DNA of 54,191 nt, taken from positions 1-54,191 of the forward strand of contig SVHZ01000008.1 in assembly GCA_015055525.1 (NCBI GenBank). Reading direction: 5' to 3'. The position numbers were made by a program, and so were the translations under genes. Positions 1-7,790 of the stretch are shown here, piece by piece. The notes below the pieces were generated by a model. It did not search any database. It had not been told where the DNA came from and saw only the letters and a list, made by a program, of their open reading frames with translations. Every line of letters begins with the position of its first letter. Within the stretch, counting starts at the first letter, position 1. Origin of the DNA: Clostridiales bacterium. GTDB taxonomy: Bacteria > Bacillota > Clostridia > Christensenellales > Borkfalkiaceae.

Positions 1-133
1 CGTCTGACAAGAACTGTTCGCTCGTTGCAGCGTTTGCCGTAATAGGCGCGAATCTCTTAAAAGATACGCTTAGCGAAAATGCTATAACTACCGCTAATAC
101 ACATGAAATAAGTCTGTTTTTAAGATTTTTCAT
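1..133 (-). CDS. secreted protein, N-terminal fragment
   Basis: Partial gene running off the left edge. Only about 44 codons are visible, starting at an ATG (minus strand, 131-133) with an AAAGGAAA ribosome site about 9 bases upstream. The N-terminus is a classic Sec signal peptide: a Lys/Arg-rich start (MKNLKNRLIS), a hydrophobic core of Val/Ala/Leu/Ile, and an Ala-Asn-Ala-Ala stretch near residues 34-37 that looks like a signal peptidase I site. The mature part begins around ATSEQFLSD. No fold can be named from so little. It starts one base after the PrsW-like gene ends, so it is probably co-transcribed with it and may be a cell-surface or secreted product of the same operon. Confidence 0.7.
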   Translation of the reverse strand, partial: MKNLKNRLISCVLAVVIAFSLSVSFKRFAPITANAATSEQFLSD

Positions 134-134
134 T

Positions 135-782
135 TTACACGTTTCCTTTATTACTTTTACTTCTTTGCTTAATCTTCAATCTCCAAATTAAGAAAGGTAT
201 GTAGGTTATAATTGGCAATATGAAACCCACTATTTCATATTGAGATTGAACTAACATATTATAAATGCCGTGGTACGTAATTGCCGTGGATAGCAATGCA
301 AACGTTCCAACGATAAAGATTTTACTCTTCTTTCTCACGAAAGATATGCCCACGCCAACAAGTAAAGTGCACATACCGTGCATCAACCCCGTACCGAACG
401 CCCTAACAACTGCATCCATCATATTAAACGAAGAGTCGTTTAACAAATAGAACGCATTTTCTAAAACTGCAAACCCTATTCCCGTTGCCATAGAAGCAGT
501 AAAGAGCGTTTCTCGTTTGTCCGATATAAGTATAGCGTAAATCAAGATGGGAAGTGCTTTTAATATTTCTTCGGTAATGGGGGTTACTATGATTATAAAC
601 TCAAAACTATCCATAATGATTAAGTTTCGAAGCAACCCGTTTATTTCCGCTGCAAAAACGGAAATAAAAATTCCAACTAACACAAAGGCTATCGGTAAAC
701 GAGCCTTTTTTTCTATCAAAAGCGCCATCAATAAAATGGGAACGAATATAGATATAAACAAAATATAAATTAAATCTTCCAT
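135..782 (-). CDS. PrsW-like intramembrane metalloprotease family protein
   Basis: Multi-pass membrane protein of about 215 residues with the motif pattern of the PrsW/CPBP-like protease family: an EEILKALP segment (EExxK), a GFAVLENAFYLL segment (GFxxxEN), and two later helices with single histidines (GLMHGM and TYHGIYN). In PrsW these Glu and His residues form the metalloprotease site that cleaves membrane anti-sigma factors. Here the substrate is unknown. I chose the ATG at 782 (MEDLIYI) over the upstream ATG at 824 because AAGGAGCG sits 7 bases before it and the overlap with the upstream gene falls to 13 bases. It lies between a seven-helix membrane protein and a signal-peptide protein, downstream of a two-component system, which fits envelope signalling. 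Family fairly sure, activity inferred. Confidence 0.6.
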   Translation of the reverse strand: MEDLIYILFISIFVPILLMALLIEKKARLPIAFVLVGIFISVFAAEINGLLRNLIIMDSFEFIIIVTPITEEILKALPILIYAILISDKRETLFTASMATGIGFAVLENAFYLLNDSSFNMMDAVVRAFGTGLMHGMCTLLVGVGISFVRKKSKIFIVGTFALLSTAITYHGIYNMLVQSQYEIVGFILPIITYIPFLIWRLKIKQRSKSNKGNV

Positions 783-1450
783 TGTTCCGCTCCTTTTTTT
801 GCTAATAACATCGTTGCTATGCAAATTATGGAAAAGATGACGGTGGTTATCACAAGTGGAGCACTATAAAGATAATCCCAAGCGGTAAGGCAACAAAGTT
901 CTGAAAAAGCAAGGCATACCGCAAGAACGTTATAAGGCCTTATTGCTTTAATAAATCCAAAATCACAATCTGGAATAATAGCGTGCTTTAAGTTGTAATA
1001 TACGCTAACCGTGGCAGGCAACCAAACTAATAAAACGGAAATTTTTGTAAATAGTGGCAAATCTTCCATTACTGCATTTGGTATAAAAAGAAACGCTGCA
1101 CAAATAGGCGCAATAAGAGCAATGTAACGGCAAGGTTTAATTTTAGCAGTTCCGTCGTCTACAATTCTATCCATTTGCCCGTAACTTGCTACTATAAAAA
1201 ATAAGAAAAACCCTATTCTTCCAAGATATGCCGGAGTAAAACCTTCTATCACGGTTTCCAAGGTTATCGTTTGGCAAAGATGATATATACTTCCAAGCGA
1301 GTAACAACCCATTGCCATGGTTATGCTTTGAAGAAATAGAGGTTTACCCTTCTTGAAAAAATTTCGAAGCCCAAATATAAATGAAAATAAAGTTGCAATA
1401 AGCGGAATAATTTCCGCTATCCACATACAAACAATATCTAATTCTTCCAC
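770..1450 (-). CDS. seven-helix membrane protein, unknown function
   Basis: About 227 residues, mostly hydrophobic, with roughly seven predicted membrane helices separated by short loops. It resembles the sensor-type membrane modules common in Clostridia, but I see no catalytic motif and no attached kinase or cyclase domain. The start is read as GTG at 1450 because a GGGAGAGG ribosome site precedes it; the upstream in-frame ATG (1477) has no ribosome site. The gene overlaps the PrsW-like gene by 13 bases, so the two are translationally coupled. Upstream, a strong terminator separates it from the response regulator, and a TATAAT-like element near 1500 may be its own -10 box, possibly a target of the adjacent regulator. 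That regulatory link is inference. Confidence 0.55.
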   Translation of the reverse strand: MEELDIVCMWIAEIIPLIATLFSFIFGLRNFFKKGKPLFLQSITMAMGCYSLGSIYHLCQTITLETVIEGFTPAYLGRIGFFLFFIVASYGQMDRIVDDGTAKIKPCRYIALIAPICAAFLFIPNAVMEDLPLFTKISVLLVWLPATVSVYYNLKHAIIPDCDFGFIKAIRPYNVLAVCLAFSELCCLTAWDYLYSAPLVITTVIFSIICIATMLLAKKGAEQWKI

Positions 1451-1571
1451 TTTCCTCTCCCTTAAAACTATATGCAAAATCTAAGCCGAGCAAAATTTAA
1501 CATTATATCGCCCCAGTTTATAATATCTTATTAAGTTAAATATAATACTAGTTGCGTTACAAAAGTGTTAC

Positions 1572-1599
1572 AAAAAAAGAACGGTTTATAAAACCGTTC
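1572..1599 (-). terminator. intrinsic terminator after response regulator gene
   Basis: Perfect 9-bp stem (GAACGGTTT / AAACCGTTC) with a 3-base loop, followed on the minus strand by seven U. It ends the kinase-regulator operon 17 bases after the regulator stop codon. Confidence 0.85.
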
Positions 1600-1616
1600 C
1601 TTAATAATTTAATTTT

Positions 1617-2390
1617 TTATTTAATTTGAAGATTTGCGCAAGTTTCTTCCGCCCAACTAAATTGAGCCATATATTCACCCAAAAATTCAGGCTTGCCAGA
1701 CTCTAAATAACTAAAATAATCACATTTTATCAAACTTGTGTCCACCCGATAAAATGGGGTTTCGTGACAGAATACTGCGTCAGCACCCACAGTTTTTAAG
1801 GTGTTTTTTAAGTCCATTACAAGTTGGCGAAGATATGCGGTGTTTTTTGCATCGTCAGTATCGTCGGGGAATAAAACGGCGCAAATTTGCTTAGCCGTCA
1901 TACCTGCTCCCCTTCTATCGACTAAAAATGCAAATAATTCCTTAGTCCTTGAACGCTTAAACGATACTATTTCGCCTTTTATATAAACTTCAAAGTTACC
2001 AAAGCATTTTACGTCTAATAACTTCTCGGTTTTTCTAACGCCTTTAATGTTATCAATTTCTGCTTGCACGTCTTCAATAGATATTGGTTTCATTAAATAT
2101 CCCGACGCGTGAATTTTGAATGCGGGAATAGCATATTCTTCATAACCCGTGCAAAACACAATTTTACTGTTTGGGCGAAGTTTAATAATGTTTTCAGCAA
2201 GAGCAAGTCCGCCCATACCACGCATATTTATATCTAAAAAAGCAACGTCTATAGAATTTTCTTTTACGTAGTTAAGCGCTTGTTCTGGGTTTGAAAATTT
2301 TACCACTTCTTTAACGTCGGGCGAAGCGCTAATAGCCCTACTGAGCGCGTGAAGCATCAATTCTTCATCATCAACCGCTATTGCTCTCAT
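1617..2390 (-). CDS. response regulator with SARP/OmpR-like winged-helix output domain
   Basis: 257 residues. Residues 1-115 form a receiver domain: acidic pair D7-D8, phosphoacceptor D53 (FLDINM), T81 and K101 (MKPI). Residues about 125-215 form a winged-helix DNA-binding domain of the Trans_reg_C/SARP type (CFGNFEVY ... KRSRTKELFAFL ... LRQLVMDLK), not the LytTR domain usually found with LytS-type kinases. It overlaps the histidine kinase gene by 4 bases, so the two are a cognate pair. The likely targets are the adjacent membrane-protein/PrsW-like/secreted-protein genes, but no operator was identified. Confidence 0.85.
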   Translation of the reverse strand: MRAIAVDDEELMLHALSRAISASPDVKEVVKFSNPEQALNYVKENSIDVAFLDINMRGMGGLALAENIIKLRPNSKIVFCTGYEEYAIPAFKIHASGYLMKPISIEDVQAEIDNIKGVRKTEKLLDVKCFGNFEVYIKGEIVSFKRSRTKELFAFLVDRRGAGMTAKQICAVLFPDDTDDAKNTAYLRQLVMDLKNTLKTVGADAVFCHETPFYRVDTSLIKCDYFSYLESGKPEFLGEYMAQFSWAEETCANLQIK

Positions 2391-4243
2391 TTTTCACCCT
2401 CCTTAGGAATAGTTATTAAAACCTTAGTGCCTTGACCTATCTTACTTTCAATTTCTAAACTGCCGTTCACCATTGCTTTTAATCTTCCACGAATATTTCT
2501 TATTCCTACGTGTTTTCTTTCATCAAGTAAAACAGCCGTATCAAAACCAGCACCGTCATCTTCTACCGTAACGCAATAACTTTGTTCAGTTTCATAAGAC
2601 ACAACTTTTATAGTTCCACCTTTTGAAAGTTTCATAAGCCCGTGCTTAATGGCGTTTTCAACGATAGGTTGAATAGTGAGCGCAGGAATATGAAAATCGT
2701 TAGAATTCATTTCAAAAAAGAAAGTCATATCGGGGAAACGCACGTTTTCAATGTTTATATAATGATGAACGTGCTCCATCTCTTTAGACATAAGTATTGG
2801 TTTAGGATTATCAAGTTCGCCAAAATTACCCCTTAAATACTTTGCAAAATCATGCACGAGTTCTCCTGCTTTTTGCGGATCTAACTCGCAAAGTTGCTCA
2901 ATACTGCCAAGCGTGTTATAAATAAAATGTGGGCGAATTTGACTCATCATCGTTGAAACACGGCTTTCGGTAAGTTGAGTGTTTAATACGAGTTTTTCCC
3001 TTTCTAACTCTTTGGCTTTTGCAATCGCGTTAATACTATTAGGAATAATTCTAAGTAAAAATACTATTGCCACTACAAATAAAATTAAAAATACGTATTG
3101 GCTTGCAATTCCGCCTTCCCATAAACCCAAAACAGTTGCAACTGAATCGACCCAAAACGAAATCAAAGGTAAAAACGCGCCTATGAAAATCAATTTGTTT
3201 TTGCCTTTTGAGTAAATTAATTCTTTTATAATACAAACGATTAACGCTATATTAGCAACACTTTGTATTATCAACCAATAATGCCACGTGTCATAGAAAT
3301 GCAACTTAGTTACCATTGGTAAAATGAATAAAATTACGTTTGCAAACCCTAAAATTATGCTTGCGATAACACCAACTTTCCGCATCTTTTGAAATGACGA
3401 CGCAATTAACGCAAACACAAAAAAAATGTAAAGCATCATTGATATTCCTAGTATTAAAGTGTTAAAAACTATCGATTCACTCCAAAAAGAAATACCAAAA
3501 GAACTATAAGTAAAATATATGCCTGCAAATAAAATTACAAGCCCAAGCAACCATATAATTTTACTATTTTTAACGTGAATTAACGACGAGAACAACGCCG
3601 TTGCTAAAAACATAACTGAGGCAATTATAATTGCAAGACCAACGTTTCTTTGCGTTGCATCACTATCTAACACGCCTTTTTCAAATTCAATCGGCGTCCA
3701 TAACGCTACTTTAGATAACATTTCATCAATTGCATTTTCGTTTCCAAAGTTATGGGGGTTATGAACTAAAATTTCAATTAAATCGTCGCTTTTACTCGTT
3801 AAGTAATAAGCCTCCCAATTCACACCGCAAACGGAATTTCCATAAATAGGATTTTCCATGTCAAGCATAAATGGTTCACTACCAACTTCATAAAAGGTTA
3901 AACTAATATGGTCCAAATAAAAGGCAATAGGTATATCTTCTCTATAAACGCCAACGTATTCGCCGTCGGGCGCTAACATGTGAAAATTACCGCGCAAAGT
4001 AACGTCACCTTTCGTAGAAGAAATGTGTTCGCCTTTTTTTATTTCTTTCCACTCCCCGTTCCCTATACGATATTCACCATCAAAATACACGCTGGCGGTA
4101 TATGCCGGCACAGATTGATTGCTATTAGTGTTACCTTGCCACACAAGAAGTATAGCCGATATAATAATTAATATAATACCTACGATAGGCAATATTGAAC
4201 GGATTGGTATTTTTTTGAAAAAATCAATAATCTTATTGTTCAT
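2387..4243 (-). CDS. LytS/7TMR-type sensor histidine kinase
   Basis: 618 residues. Order of parts: a membrane helix (about 16-36); an extracytoplasmic sensor region (about 40-200); seven membrane helices (about 203-398) like a 7TMR-DISM module; a coiled coil (405-430); a His_kinase domain with phospho-acceptor H439 in the QIRPHFIYNTL motif; and a C-terminal ATPase domain with N box (VENAIKHG, 528-535), G1 box (DDGAGF, 562-567) and G2 box (GIRNIRGRL). This is the LytS/YehU class of kinase. The extracellular part is about 160 residues and may bind a surface ligand. It signals to the regulator encoded immediately downstream with a 4-base overlap. The ribosome site (GTGAG) is weak. Confidence 0.88.
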   Translation of the reverse strand: MNNKIIDFFKKIPIRSILPIVGIILIIISAILLVWQGNTNSNQSVPAYTASVYFDGEYRIGNGEWKEIKKGEHISSTKGDVTLRGNFHMLAPDGEYVGVYREDIPIAFYLDHISLTFYEVGSEPFMLDMENPIYGNSVCGVNWEAYYLTSKSDDLIEILVHNPHNFGNENAIDEMLSKVALWTPIEFEKGVLDSDATQRNVGLAIIIASVMFLATALFSSLIHVKNSKIIWLLGLVILFAGIYFTYSSFGISFWSESIVFNTLILGISMMLYIFFVFALIASSFQKMRKVGVIASIILGFANVILFILPMVTKLHFYDTWHYWLIIQSVANIALIVCIIKELIYSKGKNKLIFIGAFLPLISFWVDSVATVLGLWEGGIASQYVFLILFVVAIVFLLRIIPNSINAIAKAKELEREKLVLNTQLTESRVSTMMSQIRPHFIYNTLGSIEQLCELDPQKAGELVHDFAKYLRGNFGELDNPKPILMSKEMEHVHHYINIENVRFPDMTFFFEMNSNDFHIPALTIQPIVENAIKHGLMKLSKGGTIKVVSYETEQSYCVTVEDDGAGFDTAVLLDERKHVGIRNIRGRLKAMVNGSLEIESKIGQGTKVLITIPKEGEK

Positions 4244-4370
4244 TTTTTACTCACAAATAATTTATAAATCGTTTAGATAACAACAATTAAATATTTTATT
4301 TTTATATTTTAGCACCATATTATTATTTTTGCAAGTTGATTTTTTTTATAACTTGTACGCAATCGATATG

Positions 4371-4400
4371 AAAAAGGCAACTCGACTGAGTTGCCCTTTT
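4371..4400 (-). terminator. intrinsic terminator after upp
   Basis: 8-bp stem GGCAACTC/GAGTTGCC with a 4-base loop, flanked by five A on the left and four T on the right. It serves upp on the minus strand. Confidence 0.8.
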
Positions 4401-4401
4401 A

Positions 4402-5043
4402 TTATTTAGTTCCAAAAAGTCTATCACCTGCATCGCCAAGACCAGGTAAGATATAAGCGTGTTCGTTAAGTTGACGGTCAAGCGTTGAAACGTAAATCTG
4501 AACGTCAGGATGCGCTTCGGCAACCTTGCTAACACCTTCAGGCGCTCCAATAATTGCCATAAATCTAATGTTTTTGCATCCGCGCGCTTTTAACTGACTA
4601 ATAGCGTCACACGCGCTACCACCGGTTGCAAGCATAGGATCAACGACTAAGCACAACTTTTCTTCAATGCCTTCAGGAAGTTTGCAATAATATTCCTTAG
4701 GTTCAAAAGTTTCTTCGTCACGATACATACCGATATGACCTACCCTTGCGGTTGGAAATAAAACGTGAATTCCGTTTACCATACCTAAACCCGCTCTTAA
4801 AATGGGTATAATTGCTATTGCGTTATCCGAAACCACTTCTTGCTCGCAAGTTTCAAGAGGAGTTTTAACCATAACTTTTTCAGTAGGAACGCCTTCTCTT
4901 AAACACTCGTAAGTCATAAGCGTAGTTATTTCTTCAACGAGTTCTCTAAACTCTTTCATTGAAGTTTTTTCATTACGGAGTATTGCTATTTTATGACGGA
5001 TAAGTGGATGATTGAATATTACTACGTTTTTATAATCTTTCAT
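4402..5043 (-). CDS. upp: uracil phosphoribosyltransferase
   Basis: Makes UMP from uracil and PRPP in pyrimidine salvage, in the cytoplasm. It has the family hallmarks: IIPILRAGLGM, YRDEETFEP, the PRPP-binding loop VVDPMLATGGS, and the uracil-binding C-terminus IYVSTLDRQLNEHAYILPGLGDAGDRLFGTK-like, here ending in GDRLFGTK. The length, about 213 residues from the ATG at 5043, is normal. I preferred that start (weak ribosome site GGTAG) over the upstream ATG at 5073, which would overlap the permease gene. Starting 11 bases after the permease stop, it forms a two-gene uracil uptake and salvage operon. Confidence 0.97.
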   Translation of the reverse strand: MKDYKNVVIFNHPLIRHKIAILRNEKTSMKEFRELVEEITTLMTYECLREGVPTEKVMVKTPLETCEQEVVSDNAIAIIPILRAGLGMVNGIHVLFPTARVGHIGMYRDEETFEPKEYYCKLPEGIEEKLCLVVDPMLATGGSACDAISQLKARGCKNIRFMAIIGAPEGVSKVAEAHPDVQIYVSTLDRQLNEHAYILPGLGDAGDRLFGTK

Positions 5044-5054
5044 TTTGCTACCTA

Positions 5055-6611
5055 TTATTCTGCTTTTTCGCAACCTTCACATTCAACGTTTTCTTCAACG
5101 CAAGCGTCACAAGTAGACTTGTCTGCCGCGGCAGTTACGAGAGATTCTTCTTCAGCATCACCTTGTTTCTTTTCAATTTTAGAAAGAATTAAGTTAGTAA
5201 CGATACCTAAAATTAACGCAGTTGCGATAGGAGTTACAGTAATAACGTTAGCAAAACCAGAATCTACATAAGAAGGAATACCTGTTGAACTTACTACCCA
5301 AGAGAATGCTCTTTCCATTGTGTAAGGAATTTGAATTGATAAACCACCGATACCAGCAATTAAAATTGCAGATACAACGAAAAGGTTTCTATTCTTGTTA
5401 AGGTCAAGATCCTTAAACATTTTAAGACCAGATACTGCGATATAACCGTATAAAGTAAGACAAACGCCACCCATTACGCAACTTGGAATAGTTCTTAAAA
5501 GAGCCATAATCGGGCTAACGAAAGATAAGCAAATACACATAATAGCGGCAGTTAAAATAGTGTAAACCGACGCGTTCTTAGTGATTGCTACGCAACCTAC
5601 CGATTCGCCGTAAGTAGTGTTAGGACAAATACCGAAAATAGTACCTGCGATTGAACCAACACCGTCACCAAGTAACGTTCTCTTTAAGCCCGGATCTTTA
5701 ATAAGGTCTTTACCGATGATTGAAGAAAGGTTCTTGTGGTCAGCAATATGTTCTGCAAATACAACGAACGCAACTGGAAGGAACGCAATAGCGATTTCAG
5801 CAACAGCGCCACCGTCAATATTGAAAGTGCCGTTAGCAATTTCCTTAATACCGCTAATTAATGCAAATTCAGGATAGTTAAGGAAAGCAGTAAATCCTAC
5901 GAAAGAACCGTCCGCATTTACGAAGTTTCTAATAAGCGGTTCAAAATTGATTATCATAAGATAATCAGCGTCTGCAAGATAACCGATTGCCGTAAAGATT
6001 GCAGCAACAGCGTAACCTGCGCCAATACCGATGATGAAAGGAATAAGTTTCATCATTTTGAATTTCTTTTGAGTTGAACAAATAACGATCGTGAAGAAAG
6101 CAACTAAACCGCAAACTAAACCAACGAGATTGTAACCACCGTTTATTTGAGATGCGTTTGCCTTAACCATATCGCCCATAGCGTTTACCGCAAGCGATAA
6201 GCCGATTAACGCAACGGTAGGACCGATAATTACAGGTGGCATAAGTTTAGAAACCCAGTTAGTTCCTACAAAATGGATTACGAGCGCAATTACAACGTAA
6301 ACAAGACCTGCGAAGATAGAGCCTAAGATAATACCGCAATATCCGTATGCAACGGCGGTAAATAAACTTGATAAGAACGCGAACGAACTACCTAAGAATA
6401 CCGGGCTTTTGAACTTAGTAAACAATAAGTAAACTATAGTTCCAATACCTGCGCCTAAAAGAGCGGCGGGGATATATGCGGGCTTACCGATAATAGTGGG
6501 AACTGCTATCGTTGCAGCCATGATTGCAAGCACTTGCTGTAAAGCAAATACTAAGAGTTTGCCAAACGACGGTTTATCAGACACGTCGTAAATAAGACCT
6601 GCTTTGTTCAT
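5055..6611 (-). CDS. uracil permease, NCS2 family, with Cys-rich C-terminal tail
   Basis: About 518 residues, a nucleobase:cation symporter-2 (UraA/PyrP type) with about 14 membrane segments. Recognisable parts include the N-terminal QQVLAIMAATIAVP helix and the substrate-site segment FAEHIADH. The region is followed by the conserved ICPNTTYGESVG stretch. Adjacency to upp supports uracil as substrate. The start is the ATG at 6611 (MNKAGL) with AAAGGAAG upstream; an in-frame GTG at 6662 is less likely. Unusual: the cytoplasmic C-terminus ends with two CxxC pairs separated by six residues (CDAC ... CEGC), a possible metal-binding knuckle not typical of the family. Confidence 0.93.
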   Translation of the reverse strand: MNKAGLIYDVSDKPSFGKLLVFALQQVLAIMAATIAVPTIIGKPAYIPAALLGAGIGTIVYLLFTKFKSPVFLGSSFAFLSSLFTAVAYGYCGIILGSIFAGLVYVVIALVIHFVGTNWVSKLMPPVIIGPTVALIGLSLAVNAMGDMVKANASQINGGYNLVGLVCGLVAFFTIVICSTQKKFKMMKLIPFIIGIGAGYAVAAIFTAIGYLADADYLMIINFEPLIRNFVNADGSFVGFTAFLNYPEFALISGIKEIANGTFNIDGGAVAEIAIAFLPVAFVVFAEHIADHKNLSSIIGKDLIKDPGLKRTLLGDGVGSIAGTIFGICPNTTYGESVGCVAITKNASVYTILTAAIMCICLSFVSPIMALLRTIPSCVMGGVCLTLYGYIAVSGLKMFKDLDLNKNRNLFVVSAILIAGIGGLSIQIPYTMERAFSWVVSSTGIPSYVDSGFANVITVTPIATALILGIVTNLILSKIEKKQGDAEEESLVTAAADKSTCDACVEENVECEGCEKAE

Positions 6612-6641
6612 CTTCAATTTCTTCCTTTTGTTAATTTTTTT

Positions 6642-6658
6642 AAGAGATAAAATCTCTT
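6642..6658 (-). promoter_or_regulatory. 5' stem-loop of the uracil permease mRNA
   Basis: 7-bp inverted repeat (AAGAGAT/ATCTCTT, loop of 3) placed exactly where transcription from the adjacent promoter should begin. On the minus strand it is followed by A-rich sequence, so it is not a terminator. It may stabilise the 5' end of the mRNA or take part in pyrimidine-responsive control. Confidence 0.4.
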
Positions 6659-6663
6659 TCACT

Positions 6664-6692
6664 ATTCTATCACAATTAAAAACTTATTGCAA
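6664..6692 (-). promoter_or_regulatory. promoter of uracil permease-upp operon
   Basis: -35 TTGCAA (6687-6692), 17-base spacer, -10 TAGAAT (6664-6669), read on the minus strand. Confidence 0.65.
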
Positions 6693-6737
6693 TAGCATTT
6701 TCTAAAAATTTAACCTTAAATTAAATTTAATATCCTA

Positions 6738-6766
6738 TTTACTTGAAAAAAGAATTGTGATAAAAT
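6738..6766 (+). promoter_or_regulatory. putative promoter for the 6.8 kb operon
   Basis: -35 TTTACT (6738-6743), 17-base spacer, -10 TAAAAT (6761-6766). It lies about 55 bases before the chosen start of the first gene. Confidence 0.5.
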
Positions 6767-6818
6767 GAAACTGCGTAAAAAGTTTTGCGTTGAAATTTTT
6801 CAAAAAGGTGTGAAAGAG

Positions 6819-7295
6819 ATGGCGGATTTACATATTGAAAGAAAAGCGTCTGACAATAAGTATTTACACAAAGACTTCCACGTTACCGCCGATATTGGAA
6901 TTTCTTACGTTGGAACTAATTACGGCGATCAAGCAGTTAAGGAATACTTAACTCAATATGCAAATAGTTTTTACAAACTTCTCGCTGAAAAAGTTAAAAG
7001 AAACGGGCTTACCGAACTTGAAAGCAATTTTATTTCCGTTTATAAAAAGGAAGAGTGGTCTGAATTTTTGCATACGAATTTAACTGAAAACTCGCTTGAA
7101 ATTACCATTGACAAATGCCCTGCAATAACTTTTATGAAACAATCAGGTCACACCCCGTCGAAATGGTACAAAGAAACTACTTACGTCGTTTATTCTCAAC
7201 TTGCTAAAATGTGTAACCTTGACTTTTCAGTTTTTTACTACGATGAAAATGATGGCAAAACAAAATTTGTTTTTTCAAAAAGAAATAATGAGTAA
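6819..7295 (+). CDS. small protein, possible ATC-hydrolase-like family
   Basis: 158 residues, soluble, no signal peptide. The start ATG at 6819 (MADLHIE) has AAAGGTG about 8 bases upstream; the upstream ATG (6765) lacks a ribosome site. The C-terminal half (ITIDKCPAITFMKQSGHTPS ... TYVVYSQLAKMCNLDFSVFY) matches in layout the protein encoded 11 bases downstream, so the two are diverged paralogues. The pattern resembles small clostridial proteins annotated as L-2-amino-thiazoline-4-carboxylate hydrolase-like, but I cannot confirm this from motifs. The pair heads an operon with an N-acetylneuraminate-lyase-like aldolase. Confidence 0.55.
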   Translation: MADLHIERKASDNKYLHKDFHVTADIGISYVGTNYGDQAVKEYLTQYANSFYKLLAEKVKRNGLTELESNFISVYKKEEWSEFLHTNLTENSLEITIDKCPAITFMKQSGHTPSKWYKETTYVVYSQLAKMCNLDFSVFYYDENDGKTKFVFSKRNNE

Positions 7296-7306
7296 AGGAT
7301 ATAGTT

Positions 7307-7759
7307 ATGGTTTCGTGTACTGAATTTATTCCACTTTATAGTGAGTTATTTAAGTTTTTAGATAAAAAAGGCGGAAGCCAAGAAGTTCTTAACTATTGGA
7401 ATTTCGTATCAGATAAATACGTTGAGCCAAGGCTTGGCGAAGAAGTTAAGAAACACGGGCTTATAGGTTGTTTTAATTACTGGAACAAAAGTCTTAACGA
7501 AGAAGCGTGTGACTTTTCAATAACCTATCACGAAAGCGAGCAATATTTTGAAATCGATATGAAAAAATGCCCTTCAAAATCAATGCTCAACGAACTTTCT
7601 TACACCCAACCATATAAAAATTACTGCATGCATTGCGCGGTTTTATATTCAAGGGTTTTAGAAAAATACGGCATTGAAAACACAGTTTGCGATTTTAGTA
7701 ACTGCGACCAAGCAACCTGTTATTTAAGATACGACGCATTAAAAAAAGACGAGAAATAA
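7307..7759 (+). CDS. small Cys-rich protein, paralogue of upstream gene
   Basis: 150 residues. It shares with the preceding gene the order: helical N-terminus, xIxxxKCPS, aromatic-rich stretch, then a ligand-like segment. It adds Cys/His residues (NYCMHCAVLY, CDFSNCDQATC) that could bind a metal or react as thiols. Possibly of the ATC-hydrolase-like family; a heteromeric pair with the upstream protein is plausible given tandem placement. Its start at 7307 is preceded by AAAGGATAT. Function not established. Confidence 0.55.
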   Translation: MVSCTEFIPLYSELFKFLDKKGGSQEVLNYWNFVSDKYVEPRLGEEVKKHGLIGCFNYWNKSLNEEACDFSITYHESEQYFEIDMKKCPSKSMLNELSYTQPYKNYCMHCAVLYSRVLEKYGIENTVCDFSNCDQATCYLRYDALKKDEK

Positions 7760-7790
7760 CCTATTTTCATAGAAAAAAGGAGAATAATAT

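Noticed and set aside
6612-6662. PyrR-type attenuator before the uracil permease
   Set aside because: Only a 5' hairpin without a U-tract or competing anti-terminator is seen; the leader is too short.
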